A stretch of 14,271 nt of DNA from DASPKX01 sp035627835 (GCA_035627835.1 DASPKX010000073.1:1-14271), one strand, 5' to 3'. Positions 5,644-13,680 are shown, counted from the first letter of the stretch. Made by a program: numbers and translations. Notes: generated by a model from the letters alone, not told the origin.

Positions 5644-6456
5644 GTGAGCGCGGAGCCCCTTGGAATCATTGCCGGAAGCAAAGAGTTGCCGCTCACGATT
5701 GCGCGGCAGGTTGCGGCCATGGATCAACGCCCAGTGGTCGCGGTGGGCTTCGTGGGCGAAACCGACCCAGCGATTGAGGGGTTGGTTGCGCGCGTTTCCT
5801 GGGTCCGCGTTGGGCAATTGGGAAAGCTGATTTCCCACCTCCGTGAGCAGGGAGTGAAGGAATGCGTCATGGCCGGGCAGGTTGCGCCGAAAAATCTGTT
5901 TGATATTCGCCCTGATCTGCGCGCGATGGGAGTGTTGCTTCGGCTCAAACGCAAGAATGCCCACACGATCTTCGGCGCAATTGCTGACGAGTTGCAAAAG
6001 GACGGGATTACACTAATCGATGCTCTTCGCTGGCTGGAGCCGCTTATGCCGGACAAAGGCTTCGTGCTTGGGCCGAAACTCTCAGAAACGGAGATGGAGG
6101 ATGTAACTTTCGGGTTTGAATTAGCCAAGGAAGTCGCGCGCCTTGAGATCGGCCAAACCGTCGTGGTGAAAGAGGGCACAGTGATGGCCGTGGAGGGATT
6201 TGAAGGGACCGATGAATGCTTGAAGCGTGGTGGGGAGCTTGCGGGAAAGGGCAAGAACGCCATTGCGGTGAAGGTGGCGAAGCCTGGTCACGACATGCGT
6301 TTTGACATTCCCTGCATCGGCGCGCAGACCATTCGCACATGCGCTGGCGCCGGACTCCGTGCGATTGCGCTAGAGGCTAAGAAGACATTGCTGTTGGAGC
6401 GGGCGGAGCTAGAGGCCTTGTGCCGGAAGGAAAAGGTTTCTGTTGTCGCGGTTTAG
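5644..6456 (+). CDS. lpxI: UDP-2,3-diacylglucosamine pyrophosphatase LpxI
   Basis: LpxI (DUF1009 family) hydrolyses UDP-2,3-diacylglucosamine to lipid X and UMP, the fourth step of lipid A synthesis, replacing LpxH in many non-enteric Gram-negatives. The product has 270 residues, the normal length. The N-terminal domain begins LGIIAGSKELPLTIARQV and contains VMAGQVAPKNLFDIRPDLR. The middle holds KRKNAHTIFGAIADELQKDG. The C-terminal domain has the family signature VAKPGHDMRFDIPCIG (211-226) with Asp217 and Asp221; this Asp-rich segment is the expected metal-binding catalytic region. The start is a GTG at 5644. It usually sits in an lpxA/lpxB cluster, but here it follows an Rrf2 regulator by 32 bases, an unusual context. 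It indicates that the organism makes lipid A. Confidence 0.93.
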   Translation: MSAEPLGIIAGSKELPLTIARQVAAMDQRPVVAVGFVGETDPAIEGLVARVSWVRVGQLGKLISHLREQGVKECVMAGQVAPKNLFDIRPDLRAMGVLLRLKRKNAHTIFGAIADELQKDGITLIDALRWLEPLMPDKGFVLGPKLSETEMEDVTFGFELAKEVARLEIGQTVVVKEGTVMAVEGFEGTDECLKRGGELAGKGKNAIAVKVAKPGHDMRFDIPCIGAQTIRTCAGAGLRAIALEAKKTLLLERAELEALCRKEKVSVVAV

Positions 6457-6680
6457 GGAGGATGGAGCGGGCATCGTATTTGCTTGAGGAGGGCAGATAG
6501 GTTAATTACCGTGACTTTGTTGTTAGGGGCAGTTTGCACGATGGGTTCAGTCACGGCTGTAAGAGCTTAAGTTTGACCGCAGCAGAACCGATAAGCGCAG
6601 AGAGTATGAATATGAAGCTTGAGTTGATCACGTTCCCTGGTCCGACTGGTGGTGGTCCTTGTTCTCGCCGGGGATTGTGG
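6457..6680. other. Intergenic region before the response-regulator gene
   Basis: These 224 bases follow lpxI if the next gene starts at 6681. No terminator with a T run and no convincing promoter pair were found. The frame of the next gene stays open back to a TTG at 6534 and includes ATGs at 6606 and 6612. The encoded residues there look non-coding, so I treat this as 5' untranslated sequence. Confidence 0.35.
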
Positions 6681-7226
6681 ATGATTGAATCCCGGGCTTC
6701 GCAAGTGAGTTTCTCTGGCGATCCTCCGAATGGGGCCACCCCGCCAACAACGGCCCCTGAATCACCCACGACGAAAAACTTAGGCACGAAAGTGAAAGAA
6801 AGCATTTTTCAACGGATCGCGAAAAGCCTGAACCCAGAACGTGAACGGGTTCTGATCGTCGATGATGAAGAGCCAATCCGGGGGTTGTTTGAAGATTTCT
6901 TCAAGAAGCGGGGTTACCGTGTGACCACCGCGGCCTCTCTGGCTGAAGCGGAAGCAAAGTTGGCGAACGAAACCTTTGATGTCGTGCTGCAAGATGTGGT
7001 GTTGCCGGATGGCGATGGGATTGAATTCGTCCCTAAGATCAAGTCTTTGCACCCTGATCTGCCGGTGATCATCCTCACGGGACTTGGCTATGACGAAGCG
7101 GTGCTTCAGGATGCCATGCATCACCAGGCGACGAGTTACCTAAGCAAGTTGCTCCCGTTAGACCAGGTGCTCATGGAAGTGCACCGTGTGCTGAAGGTGG
7201 GTAAAAAAGCCGGCGGCGCGGAGTAA
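6681..7226 (+). CDS. Stand-alone response-regulator receiver protein
   Basis: From the ATG at 6681 the product has 181 residues. Residues 1-50 are polar and Pro/Thr-rich (GATPPTTAPESPTTKN), so probably disordered. Residues about 55-172 form one CheY-like receiver domain: acidic pair Asp61-Asp62 (VLIVDDEEP), phospho-acceptor Asp105 (VVLQDVVLPDGDG), Thr133 (VIILTGLG) and Lys156 (YLSKLLPLDQ). No DNA-binding or enzymatic output domain follows, only a short basic tail (VGKKAGGAE). It probably passes a phosphate signal to a partner protein. No histidine kinase is in the window. The 6681 start is preferred because GGGGA (6670-6674) lies six bases upstream; starts at 6606, 6612 or TTG 6534 remain possible. 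It is convergent with the glycosyltransferase gene, nine bases apart. Confidence 0.82.
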   Translation: MIESRASQVSFSGDPPNGATPPTTAPESPTTKNLGTKVKESIFQRIAKSLNPERERVLIVDDEEPIRGLFEDFFKKRGYRVTTAASLAEAEAKLANETFDVVLQDVVLPDGDGIEFVPKIKSLHPDLPVIILTGLGYDEAVLQDAMHHQATSYLSKLLPLDQVLMEVHRVLKVGKKAGGAE

Positions 7227-7235
7227 GAATTCGCG

Positions 7236-8123
7236 TTAGCGGCTGGCGGGGAGTCGGGCTTCGGACTTATTGATGCCCGAATCCTCATGATGCGGCTGGA
7301 CCGGGAACTTCTTTGGATCCCGGAACGGTGTCGGCGCGCAGAGCAGCTTCTTGTAGATCCATTCCTCCACTGGGCGCAGAGGCCTTAGCCAGTTGTAAAA
7401 CGGCGAGTAGAAGAGACGAAGGCGCACCACTGATAGAACAATCCCGAGCGCGCCTTTGTTGAGGCGAATTTTTGAACCCAGCTTGTCAGTCCATTCCGTC
7501 GGCACTTCCCGCACGGTGAATCCGTGCTTCTTCAAGGAGTAGAGCAGATTGATGTCGAAAGCGACATCAGCGATTCGAAGCGTCGAGTGAATGGCCTCGA
7601 CCGCTTTCCTGTGCATGACCTTGGCGCCGCATTGAGTGTCCTTGATGTTCATGCGGAACAAGGTCTGCACGAAGATGTGGAAGCAGCGGCTGAAGATCTG
7701 GCGTTTGGCCGATTGGCTTTGGCGAATGACCGCGCCGGGAATCCAGCGCGATCCGATCGCGCAATCGACTTCTGAGCAGTGCCGAACGAGGTCCAGGAAC
7801 GCGGGCGGCGCGGTGGCGCCATCTGCGTCCACATATCCAACCAGATCCGCTGTCGGAGCGAGCCGCAGCCCCTCAATTAAAGCGCCTCCTTTGCCAATAG
7901 GAGCGGTAAACTCAATGGCTTTAACCTCTGGGAAATCGGCGGCAACCCGTTGCACGACCCCGAGAGTGTTGTCGCGGCAGCCGTTGAGGACGACCACGAT
8001 GCTGAAGGGGCCGGAGTAATGCTTACGGAAGTATTGCGCGTAATCACGCAACACCGGCTCGATCCGCTTTTCTTCGTTATAAGCGGGGATCAGGAGCAAT
8101 AAACTGGGATCAGGCGCCGGCAC
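7236..8123 (-). CDS. Family 2 glycosyltransferase, polyprenyl-phosphate sugar transferase type
   Basis: The product has 295 residues and a GT-A fold. LLLLIPAYNEEKRIEPVL (8-25) is the nucleotide-binding start. VVVLNGCRDNT and APIGKGGALIEGL follow. The metal-binding DxD is Asp99-Ala-Asp101 in GYVDADGAT. The acceptor-side signature is KDTQCGAKVMHR (161-172), as in dolichyl/undecaprenyl-phosphate glucosyl- and mannosyltransferases. No transmembrane helices follow the catalytic domain. It probably moves a sugar from a nucleotide donor to a polyprenyl phosphate for envelope glycans; the exact sugar is not determinable. The start is a GTG at 8123 with a good Shine-Dalgarno site AAGGA (8134-8130) six bases upstream. 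mnmA lies 84 bases upstream on the same strand, so cotranscription is possible. Confidence 0.85.
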   Translation of the reverse strand: MPAPDPSLLLLIPAYNEEKRIEPVLRDYAQYFRKHYSGPFSIVVVLNGCRDNTLGVVQRVAADFPEVKAIEFTAPIGKGGALIEGLRLAPTADLVGYVDADGATAPPAFLDLVRHCSEVDCAIGSRWIPGAVIRQSQSAKRQIFSRCFHIFVQTLFRMNIKDTQCGAKVMHRKAVEAIHSTLRIADVAFDINLLYSLKKHGFTVREVPTEWTDKLGSKIRLNKGALGIVLSVVRLRLFYSPFYNWLRPLRPVEEWIYKKLLCAPTPFRDPKKFPVQPHHEDSGINKSEARLPASR

Positions 8124-8207
8124 GGGGTGTCCTTAACAAAGCAAAACGCTCAAGCCAATGGCAATCTAAGTTCAGGAATTTGCCTCAACTCTTTAGAAAC
8201 GCCAGTT

Positions 8208-9299
8208 TTACCGCGCAATCCAACCGCCGCCCAGGAGGGTGTCGCCGTGGTAGAGCACACAAGCCTGACCAGGAGTGACGGCTCGTTGGGGGATGTGCAG
8301 CTTCACGTCCGCTGAGCCGTTCGGCCCAGGAGTGATTGTGGCGTCCACTCCGGGGTGATTGTAACGGATCTTCGCCATAGCCTGAACAGGCTCATCCAAG
8401 GTTTCAAACGGAATCCAGTTGCAACGCTCAATGCGAAGGGTGTCGCGCTCAAGCATTGTGTCGTCCCCAACAACAACGCGATTTGTTTCGGGATGCAACT
8501 CGATCACATACATCGGCTTAGGGGTGGAGAGTCCCAGGCCTTTGCGTTGCCCAATCGTGTAAAACTCGATCCCATCATGATGGCCGAGAACTTTACCGTG
8601 GATATCGACGATCTCTCCACGATGCTTCTCAACGAGGTGTGTTTGGGTCAGGAAGCGGCCATAGTCGTTATCTGGGACGAAGCAGATTTCCATGCTTTCT
8701 TCCTTGTCTGCGGTTTTGAGGCAAGCAACTCGGGCCACGTCGCGGGTGGCGTTCTTGGTCAGCTCGCCCAAGGGCATTAGTGTGCGCGCCAGTTGATCCT
8801 GCTTGAGTGAGAACAGGAAATAGCTCTGATCCTTGCGGGAATCGGCCCCCCGTTTTAAGAGCATGCGCCCGGTGACTGGATCGCGCTCGATACGCGCGTA
8901 ATGGCCTGTGGCAATATATTCCGCGCCCAGCTTGCGCGCGCGACTGATGAGGTTGCCGAACTTCAAGCGTTCGTTGCACATCACGCAGGGGTTCGGTGTG
9001 CGGCCGGCTTTGTACTCGTCGGCGAAATATTGGATGACTTGCTTCTGGAATTCCTCGGCCTCGTCGATGAGGTAATAGGGAATGCCGAGCGTGTTGCAGA
9101 CGCTGCGGGCATCCATTACGGCCTGAGGGCCGCAGCACTTATCTTCGGCGCGCGAGACGCAGTCTTGCGGCCAGAGCTTCAGTGTGATGCCGATGACATC
9201 GTAACCTTGCTCCACCAAAAGCTTGGCTGCTGCGGAGGAATCAACTCCACCGCTCATGCCGATAACCACCCGTGTCTTCTTTTCAGATGCAACTAACAT
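8208..9299 (-). CDS. mnmA: tRNA-specific 2-thiouridylase MnmA
   Basis: MnmA activates U34 of Lys, Glu and Gln tRNAs with ATP and inserts sulfur to make 2-thiouridine. The product has 363 residues, a normal length. The PP-loop is SGGVDSS (16-22). The catalytic cysteines are in place: Cys105 in TPNPCVMCNERLKFG and Cys206 in MEICFVPDN, the pair that forms the disulfide or persulfide. KDQSYFLFSL and the C-terminal beta domain (FYTIGQRKGLGL, then GQACVLYHGDTLLGGGWI) complete the family. There is an additional CxxC-like pair at 105/108 and a CC at 55-56. The ATG at 9299 starts a standard-length protein; an in-frame ATG at 9638 would run into the divergent purN gene. A 6-bp inverted repeat lies 15 bases upstream of the start. 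Confidence 0.95.
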   Translation of the reverse strand: MLVASEKKTRVVIGMSGGVDSSAAAKLLVEQGYDVIGITLKLWPQDCVSRAEDKCCGPQAVMDARSVCNTLGIPYYLIDEAEEFQKQVIQYFADEYKAGRTPNPCVMCNERLKFGNLISRARKLGAEYIATGHYARIERDPVTGRMLLKRGADSRKDQSYFLFSLKQDQLARTLMPLGELTKNATRDVARVACLKTADKEESMEICFVPDNDYGRFLTQTHLVEKHRGEIVDIHGKVLGHHDGIEFYTIGQRKGLGLSTPKPMYVIELHPETNRVVVGDDTMLERDTLRIERCNWIPFETLDEPVQAMAKIRYNHPGVDATITPGPNGSADVKLHIPQRAVTPGQACVLYHGDTLLGGGWIAR

Positions 9300-9313
9300 G
9301 GACGAACTCTGGG

Positions 9314-9328
9314 CCTCTGCCGCAGAGG
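9314..9328 (-). promoter_or_regulatory. Inverted repeat just upstream of mnmA
   Basis: On the minus strand, CCTCTG-CGG-CAGAGG (9328-9314) lies 14 bases before the mnmA ATG at 9299. It could be a small 5'-UTR hairpin near the ribosome site or a short operator. No promoter could be placed confidently around it, so its role is open. Confidence 0.3.
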
Positions 9329-9435
9329 GATTTCTACTATCGTCCAAGTGAGAAGAATTGAAAGTGTTCAGTGATCCCCCGCGCCTATGAGTCGCCTTGC
9401 GTTGGCAGGGTTCGGCAAGCAACATGCGGCCTCTG

Positions 9436-10056
9436 ATGCAGAAGAAGTGCAGGATAGGCGTGCTGGGCTCTGGGAAAGGGTCGAACATGGTGGCCATCGC
9501 GGACGCCGCGGCTGACCCGACATGCCCGTATGAGGTAGCGGTGGTTTTGTCAGATGTGCCCAACGCGGGGATATTGGACCATGCCCGCGCTCGAAGGGTT
9601 GCGGCAATGCATGTGCCGCCGGGAAAATTCCGCACCAAACTGGACGAAGAAGCGGAGCAGGCTTACATAACGACGTTGCGGGAGGCGCGTGTGGATTATA
9701 TCGCCCTGGCGGGGTTCATGCGGATTCTGAAGGGAGAATTTCTTCGCGCGTTCCCGCACAAGGTCGTGAATATCCATCCTTCGCTGCTGCCGTCTTTCCC
9801 TGGGCTCGAGGCTTGGAAGCAGGCGCTCGATTACGGGGTGAAGTTCACTGGTTGCACCGTGCATTTCGTTGATCAGGGCATCGATACCGGGCCCATCATC
9901 GCGCAGCAGACAGTGCCTGTCCTTGACGAGGACACAGCAGCAACGCTCCATGCGCGCATTCAGGAAGCTGAGCGGGTGTTGTATCCGAACGCTCTGCGGC
10001 GCCTGTGCTCGGGCGAACTGGAGGTTGTGGGCCGACGCTGTGTGGCGGCCCAATAA
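9436..10056 (+). CDS. purN: Phosphoribosylglycinamide formyltransferase PurN
   Basis: PurN transfers a formyl group from 10-formyl-tetrahydrofolate to GAR, the third step of purine synthesis. The product has 206 residues from the ATG at 9436. The glycine-rich substrate loop is GVLGSGKGSNMVAI (8-21). The catalytic set is present: Asn112 and His114 in VVNIHPSLLPSFPG, and Asp150 in VDQGIDTGPIIAQ. The folate-side motif is LAGFMRILKGEF. An ATG at 9424 (MRPLMQKK) is an equally possible start, and a TTG at 9397 extends the frame further; neither has a clear Shine-Dalgarno site. It is divergent from mnmA. No other purine gene is nearby, so it appears to stand alone. Its stop codon overlaps the A-rich flank of the terminator serving the convergent sulfurtransferase gene. 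Confidence 0.93.
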   Translation: MQKKCRIGVLGSGKGSNMVAIADAAADPTCPYEVAVVLSDVPNAGILDHARARRVAAMHVPPGKFRTKLDEEAEQAYITTLREARVDYIALAGFMRILKGEFLRAFPHKVVNIHPSLLPSFPGLEAWKQALDYGVKFTGCTVHFVDQGIDTGPIIAQQTVPVLDEDTAATLHARIQEAERVLYPNALRRLCSGELEVVGRRCVAAQ

Positions 10057-10085
10057 AAAAGGACGGCTTTACGGAGGCGTCCTTT
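10055..10085 (-). terminator. Intrinsic terminator of the cysteine synthase-sulfurtransferase transcript
   Basis: On the minus strand, AAAGGACG (10085-10078) pairs with CGTCCTTT (10065-10058) around a 12-base loop, followed by a T run (six T, 10060-10055, then ATT). It begins 19 bases after the sulfurtransferase stop codon. Only the minus strand has a T run. The purN stop codon on the other strand overlaps the tract. Confidence 0.8.
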
Positions 10086-10104
10086 GCAAAGTGCTCTTGC
10101 TCGA

Positions 10105-10950
10105 TTACTTCTCGATCGGAGCGCAGATGACGTTGCCGTATTCCGTCCAGCTGCCGTCGTAGTTCTTCACGTTGTTAATGCCAAGAAGGTACTTCAGCAC
10201 AAACCAGGTATGGCTGGAGCGTTCGCCGATGCGGCAATAGGCGATGGTGTTCTTTGAAGGATCCACACCTTTCTCGTCGACATAAATTCGGCGAAGCTCA
10301 TCGGCTGACTTGAACGTGCCGTCGGGATTGACGGCTGTGCTCCACGGGACACTGCGAGCACCAGGGATATGCCCGCCGCGCTGAGCGGTTTCGGTCATGC
10401 CTGGAGGGGCGATCACTTTGCCGGTGAATTCATCAGGACTGCGGACATCTACGAGGTTGTGGCTCTTGTTCCGCGAAACTTCCATCACCTCGGGCAGGAG
10501 CGCGCGGAGTTCGTTGCGCACTTCCTTAACCTTGTATTGGGTGGGCGTGGCTTGCGGAGCGTCTTTGGTCAGGGGCTTGTCTGTTTCGTTCAGCCATTTC
10601 ACCCGACCGCCATTCATCAAGCGGACGTCTTTGTGGCCGTACATCTTGAACAACCAAAAGCCGTAGGCCGCGAACCAGTTATTGTTGTCACCGTAGAGGA
10701 TAACGGTGTCTTCAGGAGAGATCCCAGCGGCGCTGACCAGTTGTTCAAATTGCTCTTTGCTGATGATGTCGCGGCAGACCTGGTCCTGGAGTTGAGTTTG
10801 CCAGTTGAAGCCAATGGCGCCGGGAATGTGGCCAGCGTCATAGGCTTTGGTATCCACATCGATTTCGACGAGTTTAATGCCTGGTTTGCCAAGATTGGCT
10901 TTGACCCAATCTGTTTCCACAAGAGTTTCGGGATGCGCGTAGGTTGCCAT
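10105..10950 (-). CDS. Thiosulfate sulfurtransferase, two rhodanese domains
   Basis: The product has 281 residues and tandem rhodanese domains. In the N-terminal domain (about 5-130) the active-site position is taken by Asp88 (LYGDNNNWFAAYGFW), as usual for the inactive half. The C-terminal domain (about 150-275) has the nucleophile Cys239 in AYCRIGERSSHTWFVLKYLLG and ends NYDGSWTEYGN. The CRIGERSS loop is of the thiosulfate:cyanide type rather than the CG[ST]G[VT]T loop of mercaptopyruvate enzymes, and resembles actinobacterial CysA/CysA2. It would transfer sulfane sulfur from thiosulfate to a thiol or cyanide acceptor in the cytoplasm; there is no signal peptide. The cysteine synthase gene ends six bases upstream, so the two are almost surely cotranscribed. 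Confidence 0.92.
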   Translation of the reverse strand: MATYAHPETLVETDWVKANLGKPGIKLVEIDVDTKAYDAGHIPGAIGFNWQTQLQDQVCRDIISKEQFEQLVSAAGISPEDTVILYGDNNNWFAAYGFWLFKMYGHKDVRLMNGGRVKWLNETDKPLTKDAPQATPTQYKVKEVRNELRALLPEVMEVSRNKSHNLVDVRSPDEFTGKVIAPPGMTETAQRGGHIPGARSVPWSTAVNPDGTFKSADELRRIYVDEKGVDPSKNTIAYCRIGERSSHTWFVLKYLLGINNVKNYDGSWTEYGNVICAPIEK

Positions 10951-10956
10951 AATGTT

Positions 10957-11919
10957 TTAAGGTTGTGTTCCAGAGGCGAGGCTGGGGATGTGCCGGGCCA
11001 TGCTGGCTGTGTATTTGAAGATGTTATCCGGAAAAATCATCACCCCGAGGCCCACTTTTTCGCGCGAGATAATTTCGAGCGCCCCCTCCAAAATCAAGCC
11101 GGAACTTGGGCCTGCAAGGAGGCCTTCGCGCTGGCAGAGGTCGAGGGCTCGCTCGTAAGCGAGCTTGTGCTCGATTTCCAGGATGTCGTCGATCAACGCG
11201 CTGTCGAAAAGCTTGCAGGAGCCGAGTTGCGCAACATTCCGGAGACCGGGAACATCATGGCCTTCGCTAGGCTGGACGGCGACAATCTTGATGTCGGGGT
11301 TTTTTGACTTCAGATAGCGGCTGCAACCCGTGACGGTCCCGCAGGTGCCTAACGAGACGAACAGATGCGTGATCTTGCCGTCCGTTTGGCGCCAGATCTC
11401 TGGACCAGTAGTCCGCTCGTGAGCCTGCGTGTTGGCGGTGTTCTCATACTGGTTCGGCATGGTGTACGTTTCTGGCGAAGCTCGAGCGTGCGTGCGGGCA
11501 AGGTTGATGGAACCTTCCCCAAGACCGGGAGCAGGGCAGAGATCATCGCGGATAACGTCGAGGTCAGCTCCGGCAATTTTTAGAAGCAGTTTTTTCTCGA
11601 GCGGAATTTTGTTCGGCACAACAGCCCGCATATGGTACCCGCGGGCTTTGGCCATGGCCGCAAGGCTGATGCCGGTGTTGCCTGAAGTTGGCTCCACAAT
11701 GCCGCGCGCGGCGCTGAGTTCACCCTTCGCCTCGAGCGCGCTGAGCATCTCCCATGCGGCGCGATCTTTCACTGAGCCAAACGGATTCATCCATTCGAGC
11801 TTGGCCCATAGGGTTGAGCCGGGAGGAACCAGTTTATTCAAGCGCACCAAAGGAGAGGGATTCTCCTCGGTCGGCAGCATCTCGAAAATATTGTTGTAAA
11901 CGCGGGTCTGGTGATTCAT
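10957..11919 (-). CDS. Cysteine synthase family protein (PLP-dependent)
   Basis: The product is a 320-residue fold-type II PLP enzyme. The Schiff-base lysine is Lys51 in NPFGSVKDRAAWEML. The substrate loop is PTSGNTGISLAA (77-88). The phosphate-binding glycine loop is GTCGTVTG (191-198). The PLP-ring contact is in GLLAGPSSG (266-274). It should make L-cysteine from an activated serine (O-acetylserine or O-phosphoserine) and sulfide or thiosulfate. The sequence alone does not settle the donor, and the VKDRAAW form of the motif differs from enteric CysK, so I give no symbol. The start is the ATG at 11919 with no clear Shine-Dalgarno site, 30 bases after the upstream DUF885 gene. The thiosulfate sulfurtransferase follows six bases downstream, suggesting joint use of thiosulfate or sulfide sulfur. 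Confidence 0.9.
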   Translation of the reverse strand: MNHQTRVYNNIFEMLPTEENPSPLVRLNKLVPPGSTLWAKLEWMNPFGSVKDRAAWEMLSALEAKGELSAARGIVEPTSGNTGISLAAMAKARGYHMRAVVPNKIPLEKKLLLKIAGADLDVIRDDLCPAPGLGEGSINLARTHARASPETYTMPNQYENTANTQAHERTTGPEIWRQTDGKITHLFVSLGTCGTVTGCSRYLKSKNPDIKIVAVQPSEGHDVPGLRNVAQLGSCKLFDSALIDDILEIEHKLAYERALDLCQREGLLAGPSSGLILEGALEIISREKVGLGVMIFPDNIFKYTASMARHIPSLASGTQP

Positions 11920-11949
11920 GCAACGAAGCTTCAGGTGCGGGCTCGGGGG

Positions 11950-13680
11950 TTATTTGGACTCGATCAACTCCTTCAGGTATTTTGGCGGGACAGTGCCGTA
12001 GGAGAGGATCTTGTCGTGCATTTCTTGCTCGCTGGAGCCGGGGAAACGTTTGCGATAGGCTGCCACGACATCGTTCACCTCCAGGTTGCCGACAAAGTAG
12101 GTGGAGAGCTGTGTGGAAGTGAGGCAAGCGCGCCTCCATTTGCCAGCGGCTTCACCTTCCTCCTGAAAACCTTCCTCCATCATGAGCCGCATGGCTTCCT
12201 CCTCAGTCATGCCAGCGGTGTGGACGCCCTGGTCGAGCATGGAATTGATGATGAGGCGCAGGCGCATCTTGAGCTGCTGCATCTTCATTTCGGGGCCGCC
12301 AAAACCATGCGCGACCATGACCTGCTCGGAGTAAGTGGCCCAACCCTCCGCAAAGATGCCGCTGCCGAAGAGGCCGCGAATCTTGGTTGGAGCCTGGAAC
12401 TTGTTGCCATGAATAAGCTGCAGGTAGTGGCCGGGCACCGCTTCATGGATAGTAAGATCCAGCAGCATATGGTTGTTGTACTCGCGGTAGAACGATTCTT
12501 TGCGCTTGGCGGGCCAATCCGCCGGTGTCGGTGAGATGGCGTAGAATGTTTCTTCATTTTCAGCCAGCGGCCCTGGAGCATCACAATACGCGACAGCAAC
12601 GCCGCGGCGGAATTCAGGCATGACAATAATTTGAAGAGGTTCGTCCGGGATGGTGACGATCTGCTTCGCGCGGGTGAACTCCACGCACTTAGCTAATGCC
12701 TGCCTCGCGGTTTCGACGATGGTTTCATCGTTCGGATGCTCCTCCGCGAGCTTCGCCAATACGTCACGAATGATCTGCTTCTGGTTGGCGTCCACCTTGT
12801 GCATCAAGCGCGCTCGAGATGGGTAATATTTCTGGTACATCGGCCAGGCGGTTTCGAACATTTCCTCCTGGGTTTTCAGGAGTTCACGTTTGGCATTCGC
12901 CAGGATCTGCTCCTTGGATAAGTTCGAGTTGAGCGAATAACGAAGGCGCGCGCTGAACTTCTTCGCGCCGAGACGAAACTCCGAGGTTGATTTTGGCAGC
13001 AGCTCCTTCTCCAGCCAGGCAGCATGCTGGTCGAGAGCGACCGCTGCAGAAGCCTGCACGGGCGCGAGGCGGTCGCGCATTTCAGGCGCTTTCTCAATGA
13101 ACTCATTCAGATCGTTCCGAACCAGATTCGCAGAACCTTTAATTTGTTGAATGGCTGTTTCGGTGTGAATGCGGGGGGAGTTCTTTAGGTTGGCCTGGGC
13201 GGCTGACAGCACTTTAGGGAGTTGTTCCAGCCGCTGGCGCGCGCTTTCCAGGCGGTTGGTCAACGGCGCGTAATCCCTCGCCAGGAGGGGATAGATGGCG
13301 TTGCCGGGGTTGTAAACGAGCGGGTTCCATTCCCATTCGCGGATGACCTCCGCTTCCAGGATCATGGATTCCAGGCCGTCGCGGAAGATTTGGTAATCGA
13401 GGCGATTGGCTGGGGAGAGTTTCTTGGGGCTGATCTTCTTCAGGCGGTTGAGCCAACCTTTGAGCAATTGAACGCGGTTGCTGATGGCGCCAGCGGAGTA
13501 GTCAGTCAGCAAATGGTCAAAACGATGGTCGCCCAGGTCGGTCGCGCTTTCCGGGAACGTTTCCAAATGCTTTTGCATGTATTCATTCGCAAGCCCTTCG
13601 AAGGAGGCATCCGCGGAAGCAGCGTTGATCCACGCGGGAAACGCGAGGAGAGCGAGTAAGAGAACGACGAGCCGTTTCAT
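11950..13680 (-). CDS. Exported DUF885-family protein, probable zinc metallopeptidase
   Basis: The product has 576 residues, typical for DUF885. Residues 1-20 (MKRLVVLLLALLAFPAWINA) are a signal peptide, so it acts outside the cytoplasm. The body is mostly helical. The family's metal motif HEAVPGH (412-418, in LTIHEAVPGHYLQLIHG) is followed by EGWATYSEQV (445-454), which supplies the downstream Glu expected of gluzincin-like peptidases. FVGNLEVNDVVAAYR near the C-terminus is also characteristic. The family is poorly characterised; peptidase activity is inferred from the motif. The ATG at 13680 was chosen because it starts the signal peptide; an in-frame ATG at 13785 adds 35 unlikely residues and overlaps the divergent gene. 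Cysteine synthase follows after 30 bases, so it is probably the first gene of that transcript. Confidence 0.88.
   Translation of the reverse strand: MKRLVVLLLALLAFPAWINAASADASFEGLANEYMQKHLETFPESATDLGDHRFDHLLTDYSAGAISNRVQLLKGWLNRLKKISPKKLSPANRLDYQIFRDGLESMILEAEVIREWEWNPLVYNPGNAIYPLLARDYAPLTNRLESARQRLEQLPKVLSAAQANLKNSPRIHTETAIQQIKGSANLVRNDLNEFIEKAPEMRDRLAPVQASAAVALDQHAAWLEKELLPKSTSEFRLGAKKFSARLRYSLNSNLSKEQILANAKRELLKTQEEMFETAWPMYQKYYPSRARLMHKVDANQKQIIRDVLAKLAEEHPNDETIVETARQALAKCVEFTRAKQIVTIPDEPLQIIVMPEFRRGVAVAYCDAPGPLAENEETFYAISPTPADWPAKRKESFYREYNNHMLLDLTIHEAVPGHYLQLIHGNKFQAPTKIRGLFGSGIFAEGWATYSEQVMVAHGFGGPEMKMQQLKMRLRLIINSMLDQGVHTAGMTEEEAMRLMMEEGFQEEGEAAGKWRRACLTSTQLSTYFVGNLEVNDVVAAYRKRFPGSSEQEMHDKILSYGTVPPKYLKELIESK

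Noticed and set aside
6480..6508. TTGCTT-17-TAATTA as a promoter for the receiver gene
   Set aside because: Both hexamers match consensus poorly, so no promoter is called.
6638..6688. Tryptophan-rich reading frame TGG TCC GAC TGG TGG TGG (WSDWWWSLFSPGIVDD, then stop) resembling a trp leader peptide
   Set aside because: The frame has a stop at 6620 and no start codon between it and the Trp codons. No terminator hairpin follows and no trp gene is downstream. It is a shadow of GGT GGT GGT in the frame of the receiver gene.
10369..11307. Long + strand open frame (312 codons) opposite the sulfurtransferase and cysteine synthase genes
   Set aside because: It spans two well-supported minus-strand genes and their junction. 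It is a mirror frame with no domain of its own.
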